DNA from: Nigrospora sphaerica
Lineage: Eukaryota > Ascomycota > Sordariomycetes > Amphisphaeriales > Apiosporaceae
DNA length: 64,000 nucleotides
Assembly: GCA_018287875.1 (NCBI GenBank)
Contig: JAGVVL010000002.1
Span: 3,286,001 to 3,350,000 of the forward strand
Reading direction: 5' to 3'
Shown: positions 46,298-54,925 of the stretch, one piece after another
Numbering within the stretch: position 1 is the first letter of the stretch
Layout of the letters: each line of letters opens with the position of its first letter
Made by a program: the position numbers and the translations under genes
The notes under the pieces: generated by a model
The model's database searches: none
What the model was told of the DNA's origin: nothing
The model's input: the letters and a program-made list of their open reading frames with translations, nothing else

Positions 46298-47669
46298 ATG
46301 GCTGCCCGGTCCGGCATCCCCAAGCCCGGCCCCGCCAACCTGCGCCCCGGCGCCGGCTTGGACGAGTGGCTCGAGGAAGCCAAGCAATGCCACTACCTGC
46401 CCGAGTCCGTTATGAAGGAGCTGTGCGAGATGGTCAAGGAGGTCCTCATGGAGGGTATGTATCGGTGCCTCCCCCCCACTCGACATTATTGACTGATCCG
46501 TGTGGGCCCCCCACAGAGAGCAACATTCAGCCTGTCGTTACCCCTGTTACCATCTGTGGTGATATTCATGGCCAGTTCTATGACCTCCTGGAGCTTTTCC
46601 GCGTCAGCGGCGGCATGCCGGGCGAGCCAGCCCTCGAAGGCCCCTTAAGCACCAAGCCTATCATCACAGCCGACCTCATCGAGCCCCCGACCAGCATCAC
46701 GAACCCGAAGCTTAAGAAGAAAATCAAGAACTCGGGCGAGTCCAAAGTAGAGGGCGATGAGTCCACCCTCGAGGAGGATGACGAGGATGCCACCGAGACT
46801 CTAACTTCGCCGCGCCCTACGTCATCCGACCAGGCCGTACCCGTCCAAAATGCCGATACCCGCTTCGTATTTCTGGGCGACTTTGTCGACCGAGGCTACT
46901 TCAGCTTGGAGACGTTCACGCTGTTGATGTGTCTCAAGGCTAAGTAGGTTGCCTCTGCCCTTCACGGAAGCGCTCTTGACTAATGCGCAATCAGGTACCC
47001 GGACCGCATCGTTCTCGTTCGCGGTAACCACGAGTCCAGGCAGATCACCCAGGTGTATGGCTTCTACGAGGAGTGCCAGCAGAAGTATGGCAACGCGTCG
47101 GTGTGGAAAGCATGCTGCCAGGTGTTTGACTTCCTCGTTCTCGCCGCCATCGTGGATGGCGAAATTCTCTGCGTGCACGGTGGCCTGAGCCCCGAGATCA
47201 GGACCATCGATCAGATTCGCGTAGTGGCCCGCGCCCAGGAGATTCCCCACGAGGGTGCTTTTTGCGACTTGGTGTGGAGCGACCCCGAAGATGTCGAGAC
47301 ATGGGCGATCAGCCCGCGTGGCGCAGGCTGGCTCTTTGGCGACAAGGTCGCCACCGAGTTCAACCACGTCAACGGCCTCAAGCTCATTGCGCGTGCACAC
47401 CAGCTCGTTAACGAGGGCTATAAGGTGCGAACCCCCCCCTCACCAGCAGACTCGGTAGAAACCTAACCCCTTTGCAGTATCATTTCCCGCAAAACTCGGT
47501 CGTCACTGTGTGGTCCGCGCCCAACTACTGCTACCGGTGCGGCAATGTGGCGTCCATCATGACGGTCGATCGGAACCTGGACCCCAAGTTCAGCATCTTC
47601 TCGGCCGTGCCGGACGATATGCGGCACGTGCCGGCTGGGCGTAGGGGTCCCTCCGACTATTTCTTATAG
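46298..47669 (+). CDS. sit4: PP2A-like Ser/Thr phosphatase, Sit4/PP6 catalytic subunit with acidic insert
   Basis: Four exons, 46298-46454, 46517-46943, 46995-47424 and 47478-47669, give 401 residues. All PPP-family metal and phosphate motifs are present: GDIHGQ (68-73), GDFVDRG (173-179), RGNHESRQ, the HGGLSPEI loop, RAHQL and the [11 protein letters not shown] segment. It ends in DYFL, the carboxymethylated tail type of PP2A-like enzymes. The run [18 protein letters not shown] and [20 protein letters not shown] match Sit4/PP6 better than Pph3 or Ppg1. Between [10 protein letters not shown] (to 90) and [10 protein letters not shown] (from 165) there is an extra segment of about 73 polar, acidic residues absent in yeast Sit4; it lies inside exon 2 and is not intronic. 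The role in relatives is cell-cycle and TOR/nutrient signalling with SAP-type partners. Confidence 0.92.
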
Positions 47670-47850
47670 AGGCTTGCTCGTTCTTGAGCACGCTACGACT
47701 CGTTCCTAGGCTCATGATACCACGATGGCGTTCCGGTCGGCCTTGTTTAGGCCTCGATTACATGTATATGGCGGATGGGATGATGTAGACGACCGCCGCA
47801 AGTAATGGATGTGCGTGCTTGCCGCGCGGCGTCTTCCTGCATGGTAATTC

Positions 47851-47856
47851 AATAAA
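47851..47856 (+). terminator. Candidate polyadenylation signal AATAAA of the phosphatase gene
   Basis: AATAAA lies 182 nt after the phosphatase stop codon, about 65 bp before a strong palindrome. Position only. Confidence 0.4.
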
Positions 47857-47920
47857 GCCTCCCCCTTGAAGGTGCGGGCAGCCCTGGTGGCGAACCGTTG
47901 TATACTAGCCGGGCTGGGCT

Positions 47921-47957
47921 GAGGGACCACCGGTGGTCCCTCGATGCGTCGCGCATC
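47921..47957. repeat. 22-bp perfect palindrome followed directly by a second hairpin
   Basis: Positions 47921-47942 are a perfect 22-bp palindrome (half-site GAGGGACCACC and its exact complement). With no gap, 47943-47957 form a second inverted repeat, GATGCG / CGCATC around a 3-nt loop. Both lie between the 3' ends of two convergent genes. Confidence 0.8.
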
Positions 47958-48334
47958 CGGTCCCTGGAAACCACATTTGAAGTTTCGGGCGTTGTGTAGA
48001 AAGCTTCTGCCGCGTCTACGATGCCGTTGGATGACCTTGTACGATATGGATGCATCTGAAATTACTTATAGCACAATCTTGGATAGCCTGTTTGAGCCTT
48101 GAGCTGTCTATGTGCGCTACGTGCGTGCGGACTTGTGCTCGGATCGCATAAGCCCCCTCAGCCGTGAAATCCCCTTGCCCGAAAGCCCGACTCAATCCAA
48201 TTCCTTGCCAACAGCCAAAGTTTTTCGTAAATTTCCTCTTCTCGTAATCAATCGTAATCCATTAGGTCGCCAACCGTGCTACTCGGGAGGACAGCCGTTT
48301 CTCTCGTTGGCCTCACTGTTCAACGCGCGCCCGT
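47958..48334. other. Rest of the convergent spacer before the MINDY gene
   Basis: AT-richer 3' flank of the MINDY-type gene, with no gene and no strong repeat. Confidence 0.5.
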
Positions 48335-51300
48335 TCACATGACAACGCAGTCCCGGTGTCTATCGTCGGCGCTGCCGTTGGCAGCAACAGGCTGCGGCGG
48401 TCTGGCTCTACCGGCCGCACCGCTGGGGCCGGCCACGTTGCCACTGGTCCGGGGCGAGCCCGTGGTCGGCCGCCGGCGTCCGCCGTTGCCCCCGAAACTG
48501 CTCCCGGGGTGGCTAGGGTGGCCGGCTGGCGGTACGTACGGCGTCGCCTTTGAGGCTTGTTCGTAGCTCGGCGGCGCGTCATCCTCCAAAGCGTCTGTAG
48601 GACGGTGTGTCCTGTTCGTGGCGGGCGGAACCAGCGGCCGGACCTGCTGGACGGGCCTTGCGCCCCGCGCCGAATTGCTGTTGCCTCGTGCGGGAATCGT
48701 CATGGGTGCCGTGGGGCCCCCCCGGCCGGCGGGTGGAGTGCCGCCGAGACTAGCAACCCGACCTCGCGTGCTTCCCCTAGAATTCGGCCCTCCCCTAGCA
48801 TTCGGGCCTCCTCTGCCTTGCTGGTCAATGAGGTTCTGCGAGAGTTGCGTCTCGCGGCGGCGGGCGGCTTGTTCGTTTCTGTGTTGTTCCTCTTCCTCTT
48901 CCTGGAGCTGCAAAGCCAAAGCCAAGTCCCGGTCCTCCTGTTCGCGGTTGGACGATGCTGCCATATTCAATGAACCAACTGTGCCATCGCGGCTGTGGCC
49001 TCGGCGGTTCGGTACCGTTTGCCACTCCCCACCACCTGCAGAGCTGGAAGCTGCGGGCTCGTACCAGGAACCCGAAGCGTCATCTCCTGCCTGGTGCTGG
49101 ACGCCACTGACGAGACGGAAGTCCCCGGATAGGAATTCGGCCCGCTCACCATTGACATCCACGAGAGACTCCCAAACTATTTCATCATGGGTGTAATATC
49201 CTGCGTCCGTGACCAGGACCAGGAGCTGTAGTGTCTGAGGGTGCCTGTAGAGCGTAGAAAAGTGGTCGTTGCGGAAGAGGATGGAGAAAGTCCCGGGCTT
49301 CACCGCCTGCGTGATAACCTCGAGGCCATAGTGGGTGATCTGGGTTGCTGAAGATGCCAGGAAAGACTTGATCGTCATTATATCTTGATACATCTCCTGC
49401 TCCTGCTCTGAGAGGCCGCCGCTGGCGTCGTTGCCGACTTTGTCCTCTAGCTCCTCCTCTCGGAAGAGAAGGCTTTGCACGTCGTCGTAAGAGGAAGCCT
49501 GTCGTGCAAATGCCTCGTAGACGGGGTTGTTCTTGGGAGGTAGCCAGCCGTGTATAAGCGGAATGGAGAATGTTGCGTACAGCTTCATGTCGCGGGTATC
49601 CTCGAACGTTCCGGGTATGAAATCTCCTCTCTCCGACGGATGTACATGGGTGAGGGAGGTGCGTTTGTGAGCTTTCACATGCTCGGGCGTGGGAATGTAG
49701 CGAGGGTTGACATTCATTCCAGTATGCAGGCCCTTGAGGAATGCATACAACTCGCTCACGTCGGGCAATGGCACATCTGGCTTACTCCTCCTTGGAGACA
49801 TGAGCTCGTCAAAGACGGCCTCCAAGAGGAGATTCAAGCTGATCTGCTCCCTCGACCGAAGCGTTTCCACAAGTACAGTGTTTGTGAGATTAGCAGGAGT
49901 TGTCATGCTAAGAGCATTCACGAGAGCCACCAGCGGGCAAGGGCCGTTGGCATTCTGAACAAGGATCGGCGATCTTCGAGGGTTTTCCGCTGCCGATTCG
50001 TCGTACCAATTGATATTCTTGATCTGATACGTTTCTGTTTTGTCGCCTGCGCTTGATCCAGGTCTAGGTGGCTGTGGTGGCGGGATTTCTCGAGATCCCC
50101 TTGGTGGTAATTCCGGGGGTGTTTCTTCGGACTGGGCAAATGCAACGGGAGCTGGAGGAGACACTTGAGCCGGAGCCGGGGCTGGTGCTGGTGCAGAGAC
50201 GGTGGTAGGAGTGGTTTCTTTAGCAGGGGCCTGCTTGACTTCTGGCAACAGAGCTGGTGCAGGAGCAGGGGCAGGCTTGACCGGTAAAAGAGCCGGTGCC
50301 GGAGTAGGGGCAGGCTTGACTTCCGATAAAAGAGCGGGCGCCGGCGCGGGCGATGGCGCAGCTTCTGGCCCTAGCATGGCAGTTTCTTTCCCTTTGGGCG
50401 GCGGCGGCTGGGCAGGCTCGTCATCGTCGTCGAAGTTTTCCCATGTGCTTTGTCTGGATAGTGCAGATGGCGCCGGATCGATGTCCTTGTCAATCAGGTT
50501 CCACTCGTCGTGAGGCTTGTTCTGCGCATTGGCAGACGCTGAAATGCTCTTGTTGCTATCAAGGCGTCCGAGATCGTCCCAGGCATGATTGTCCCGGGAG
50601 AGTTCATTTTCCTCGGGCGATTTTTGCGGCATCGCAGCAAGTGACGATTTCGGCAGTGTGTCTTCGCCCCAAGAGGGAGATGATCCGTCGGAGGGTACAG
50701 AAACCAGTGCAGGAGAATGCGCGCGTGGGCTCGCTGAGGGTTGCCGGGAGGAGACAGCCGAGCCCCAGATATCTGCGGCCGGGTCGTGAGGGGTTGGGGG
50801 CACGACGGTGGGAGGAGCTGGTGAGACTCTGTGCTCGTCCGCAGCTGGCTTCCAGGGGTTGGCCCCATGGTCCGACTGGCCGAGGTCCATTTGGGCGAAA
50901 GCATCAACGGGTGGCGGCGGTGGTAGGTGTTGCGGAACAGTCGGGGTGCTGGTCCCTGTGGTTTCGCTCGACACTGGCTTCCGCTTGAAAGGATTCGTTC
51001 CTGTTTGACCGGGGCGCAAGACCGAAGGCACATGTCCCAGGGCGGTTTGGGTATTGGTTGCTCCCGGGTTGGTTGCACTGTTGCTTTTCGGGTCGTCCCA
51101 TGGGTTGCCCTCGTCCTGGCCAAAGGGGTTGGCGCCCGCCATGCCAGGGCGCAAGGCGCTGGGCACTTGGGAGGCACCCGTGTCGCCGAACTGGGCTTGA
51201 TTGGGCGGCCGCGGAGAATCGTGTCGGCTGGATGCACCGTCGCCCCATACCCTCTCTGAATCGGCGTCCGAGTCGGACGGGGACCACAGCTCCCCTCGTA

Positions 51301-51376
51301 CGCCCTGCATGGAAATCGGGAGGGCGGGATTGGAACCGCTGGGGGCTGCTTCGGGGACGGGCTTTCGTGTGACCAT
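48335..51376 (-). CDS. MINDY/FAM63-type Lys48-specific deubiquitinase with CaaX end
   Basis: A single exon encodes 1013 residues. Residues 1 to about 445 are disordered and carry a duplicated segment VPS-LRPG-G-NPF (NPF at 83-85 and 128-130) and three APAPALL repeats near 346-377. The MINDY catalytic domain follows (about 448-760), with the Gln/Cys site VQNANGPCPLVALVN (nucleophile Cys480) and the histidine motif LFRNDHFSTLYRH. A Gln/Glu-rich helix (RDLALALQLQEEEEEQHRNEQAARRRE) resembles a ubiquitin-binding MIU. The tail is Gly/Pro/Arg-rich and ends CVVM, a prenylation (CaaX) box. Human MINDY-1 and -2 trim K48-linked chains. The start is the only ATG at the frame's upstream end. Confidence 0.93.
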   Translation of the reverse strand: MVTRKPVPEAAPSGSNPALPISMQGVRGELWSPSDSDADSERVWGDGASSRHDSPRPPNQAQFGDTGASQVPSALRPGMAGANPFGQDEGNPWDDPKSNSATNPGATNTQTALGHVPSVLRPGQTGTNPFKRKPVSSETTGTSTPTVPQHLPPPPPVDAFAQMDLGQSDHGANPWKPAADEHRVSPAPPTVVPPTPHDPAADIWGSAVSSRQPSASPRAHSPALVSVPSDGSSPSWGEDTLPKSSLAAMPQKSPEENELSRDNHAWDDLGRLDSNKSISASANAQNKPHDEWNLIDKDIDPAPSALSRQSTWENFDDDDEPAQPPPPKGKETAMLGPEAAPSPAPAPALLSEVKPAPTPAPALLPVKPAPAPAPALLPEVKQAPAKETTPTTVSAPAPAPAPAQVSPPAPVAFAQSEETPPELPPRGSREIPPPQPPRPGSSAGDKTETYQIKNINWYDESAAENPRRSPILVQNANGPCPLVALVNALSMTTPANLTNTVLVETLRSREQISLNLLLEAVFDELMSPRRSKPDVPLPDVSELYAFLKGLHTGMNVNPRYIPTPEHVKAHKRTSLTHVHPSERGDFIPGTFEDTRDMKLYATFSIPLIHGWLPPKNNPVYEAFARQASSYDDVQSLLFREEELEDKVGNDASGGLSEQEQEMYQDIMTIKSFLASSATQITHYGLEVITQAVKPGTFSILFRNDHFSTLYRHPQTLQLLVLVTDAGYYTHDEIVWESLVDVNGERAEFLSGDFRLVSGVQHQAGDDASGSWYEPAASSSAGGGEWQTVPNRRGHSRDGTVGSLNMAASSNREQEDRDLALALQLQEEEEEQHRNEQAARRRETQLSQNLIDQQGRGGPNARGGPNSRGSTRGRVASLGGTPPAGRGGPTAPMTIPARGNSNSARGARPVQQVRPLVPPATNRTHRPTDALEDDAPPSYEQASKATPYVPPAGHPSHPGSSFGGNGGRRRPTTGSPRTSGNVAGPSGAAGRARPPQPVAANGSADDRHRDCVVM

Positions 51377-52978
51377 GGTGACGATGCCAATTCAACCTCA
51401 CCCGCCGGTCAGGTCGGACGGACTTCTTGGTGGTCGCAGGCAGCAGCCCAGGCTGCGGTAAGAGGACGGACGGGCAGGCGTAAAGATGCACTGAAATGAA
51501 CGGCAGAGATACCTCCTGTGGGTTCTCGACACAAACGAATGGAAGGAAACTGGCAAGCTGAAGGGACTCTGCTTCGCGTTCTACGTCCTCGGAATTCCGG
51601 CGTTGGATGTTGGATGGTGGTGTAGAGGAGGTTGGTTATCGCGGGGCGCGCGCGAGTACAGCACGGGCTTGCGTCACCGGCGGCCGTGGGCGGAAGTCGA
51701 GAGGGATGCGATGTTGCCGGATCTGAGGCTCGGCGGTCTTGGGCTGAGTGTCGTGAGGTGGGCGAACAATCTGGCAATCGGCGCAATACCCTCACAGCCG
51801 GAGGTGAGCAGCCTGAAGTAGGGACCTTAGTAAGAGAATGGGGAGAGGATTTGTTTTGAAACGGGGAGGGAGCCAAGGTTCATCGCTGTGGTTGGACTTC
51901 CCGATTCAGTGAACGCAGTTCGGCGAGGTCAAGGCAAGGCAATCAATCAGCTCCGCCCCCGGCAGGCCGGCAAGCTAGCGAGCTCCCCAGTAAAGAAGTA
52001 CCTACTTCTTCCTAGAAGTACTAACCTGGAGGCAAGAGGTATATGTGTAGCGAGCCCAGCAGATAAAGCCAGGCACCACTACTTCGTAGTACAAGTCGCC
52101 CCGGAAACCCGGGTGGCGGTGTTAGGCCCACCACTGTCCCACGGGATCCCATTGATACCATTGATACTGGACGGACACGCTGCTGTCACAGCAGCACAGC
52201 CCTCCCTGCCACTGGTAGCCATGGACGGTATGGAGGCAAATAGCGCCGGGCGGTGGCCCGGAGGGCATCTATTCCCGTATACCCAACGGGACACCTGATG
52301 TGCCCCTTCTTGCCGTGGCAAAGATAGCACGTGAGCCAACACGTACCGTCCGTTCGTCCTTGTTCTGTTAGTGACGCGAGACCGAGCTGACGCCGCACAA
52401 GCCACACTCGGTCGATACTCTCCAGCATCTTTCCTCTGTGACAATCACAGTAGCTAAGATCCATGGCCCGCTTGCCGCGATGATGCAGCGGCAGGGGCAG
52501 CGCGGAGTGAATTGGTATGCCCACGGGCGGCCCGTAGGGTGCTCCATGCGGCTAAATCCCACCCGCCCAACAGATCACGGATCCCATGGCCTTACTTCAT
52601 GTAGGTATTAATACACATACATATGTAGGCACCTACATACATACATAATGTACTTAGGACACTCAATGCTCAAGTCCGCTCGGCCCACTTGGGCCATGTG
52701 GAGCTCGGGCCATCGCCAGGTACAGTGCGTCTACTACGTAGTTTTGCCTCTAGCGAAAGCCGGGGAAGCCGGCGTCGTTGACTTCAATCCATCCCGATGT
52801 ACGGAGTACCTACAAAAGAAGTTCCAAGGTCGCGATCCATAGAACCGCGCCCAAACCCGTCCGGGCCGTATTCTTCCTCGTCAACACTCGTCTGCTTCGC
52901 CCGACACTTCGTCTCCCCGTTCGTTTCCACACCGCCAAGCTCGCCGTTCCGACATTGTTGCGACTCTGCTTCTCCGCC
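51377..52978. promoter_or_regulatory. Divergent spacer between MINDY gene and 5-alpha-reductase gene
   Basis: 1.6 kb. No gene supported. It contains an inverted repeat TATGTAGG-CA-CCTACATA at 52622-52639 inside a run of CATA repeats, and a CT-rich leader at about 52860-52978. Confidence 0.5.
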
Positions 52979-53905
52979 ATGGCCATCGTCGCAGGCTGGA
53001 TCCCGCCGACTCGGGAAAACTACGAGCTGGTCCTAAGCGTGTGGCAGTGGTTCTGGGTCGTGAGTGGGACAGCAGTCCGCCCGCTTGCCTTGGTGAAGGC
53101 CCGCTGACCCTCTTGCGCTCTGCAGGTCTCCTCGTTGCAATGGTTCATCTCTTGGTACGGCATGGGTAAAACGTCGGTCCAAAGTCGTCTGAACTTGCCC
53201 GGCCGTCTTGCGTGGGCTACGATGGAGATGCCCGGCTTTACCGCCTTGCTCTACGTTATGAAGACACTAGCCGAGGAGCATGGCATCACCGACCTCCCCT
53301 GGCAAAATAAGGTCTTGGCCGCCTTGTTTGTCATTCACTACATCTACCGCGCCATTATATTCCCCACCATCCAACCTTCCATGTCTCCTATCCATCCCTT
53401 GGTGTGGCTACTTGCCTTCACCTTCCAGGTTTTCAATGGCATTTGCCTGGGCGGTTGGCTGGGCGCCTACGGACCGACTTCCCAGGAGGACTGGGATGCC
53501 CAGGGCTGGTCCGTGATGCAATTCGCCCTGGGCTTCATCATCTTCTACCTCGGCTTGACCACCAACTACTTCTGCGACGAAGAGCTCCGTGAGATCCGCC
53601 GCAAGGAGATGCGGCGCCAGGAAAGGTTGGCCAAGAATGGCCAGAAGAACATCGAGAAGCACTACTCGGTTCCCCAGAACGGGCTTTTCAAGTATATGCT
53701 CTATCCGCATTACTTCATGGAGTGGATCGAGTGGCTGGGCTTCTGGATCGCCGCCGGCTTCGGCTGCGCCCCGGCCCGGTGTTTCCTGGTCAATGAGTTC
53801 TTCTCCATGCTGCCTCGAGCCGTGGCAGGGAAGAAGTGGTATCAGCAAAAGTTTGGCGAGCACGAGATTCGAGGGAAATATACCGTCATTCCCGGTGTCT
53901 GGTAA
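52979..53905 (+). CDS. Steroid 5-alpha-reductase family membrane enzyme (SRD5A-like)
   Basis: Two exons, 52979-53059 and 53126-53905, give 286 residues; the 66-nt intron has GTGAGT/TGCAG borders. The protein has about six hydrophobic segments and the C-terminal 3-oxo-5-alpha-steroid 4-dehydrogenase domain. Visible marks are LPGRLAWATMEMPGF, FVIHYIYRAIIFPTI, YPHYFMEWIEWLGFW and the family end KKWYQQKFGEHEIRGKYTVIPGVW. Family members use NADPH to reduce an enone double bond of steroids, polyprenols or enoyl lipids at the ER. Fungi have no steroid hormones, so the substrate here is open. The usual H-S-D near the middle is replaced by TNYFCDEEL. The start ATG has the context CGCCATGGCC. Confidence 0.9.
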
Positions 53906-54925
53906 AGCAGCGTCTCATGAGACGTCCGTATGGCAGTGCTCACCTTCGGCTTTTAACTAATCTATCCATGGGGCACGCCGCAAAGAGCAGCTGCCGCGCT
54001 TCCAGTGGAAGAAACCGATAGTTTAGCGAATGCCGATAGTCTCGGTACCGTACCGAGGTACATTCTACTGTACAATGTCAACGCTTCCAGCCAAGACGTG
54101 AAGTGATTCCCTTGGATACATTTGCGGAACCAGATGCTTAGAATTCGAGGTGGCTTGTTTGAGGGGGTCGTAGAGGAGATAATGTGTTACAATGAAGGGC
54201 ATGGAACAGGCCGAAGTCGCCGAAGGCGATCCGCGTCTGCTCTATTAGGGCGAGGCTTAGCACATGTTTCGTGCCTCGAACTCCAACGGCGAATCAAGGG
54301 GCATGGAAACTAGGTAAACCGTAGGAACTAGCGAGGCGGTATTCCTGACGGAGGCACTGGCACCGTTGGTTCTCATAGAGGCCCGCCACTACGAGTTGAC
54401 CGGTTACACACGAAAAACCGAGGCCTCATGAGTTGACTATATGAACAGGGACATTACTTCTTGCCTTCAGGATTGAGTTTAATCAACAGACAAGACGAAA
54501 AACCACATTTTCCACGCTACATACGTCCCGAGCATCTATTATCAAGCCTGTCCAAAAATGCGGACGAGTTTTCTCATCATTGGCTAGTCCTTTAGCACAG
54601 TTGGGGTTGCAGGTTCCATATCTGTAGATCAGCTAAAGTCCAACACTGGGACTTGTTACTGATTCGTTACCGGTGCTTGACACGATGGGAGCCAAATGTT
54701 CGTTCCAGCCCCTCGAGACAACTTCGAACCTTAGGGATGCCCTGGGTGCTAAATCGGCTTCCTCGACAGTGTGGACAAGCGGCAGAAGGGCGAATCAATC
54801 AACAGGACGCTGTGCCAAAGAAAGGGGTATTCAAGGGACGGGACCAGGAGATTTTGGGGTACTTCTCATGTCACGAACGGATTGTGTACTTCATCCAGAT
54901 CTAGATGCTGTACACATAGGGCTTA
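53906..54925. other. Convergent spacer
   Basis: The spacer lies between the 3' ends of the 5-alpha-reductase-like gene (plus) and the carboxylase alpha gene (minus). No gene or strong repeat seen. Confidence 0.55.
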
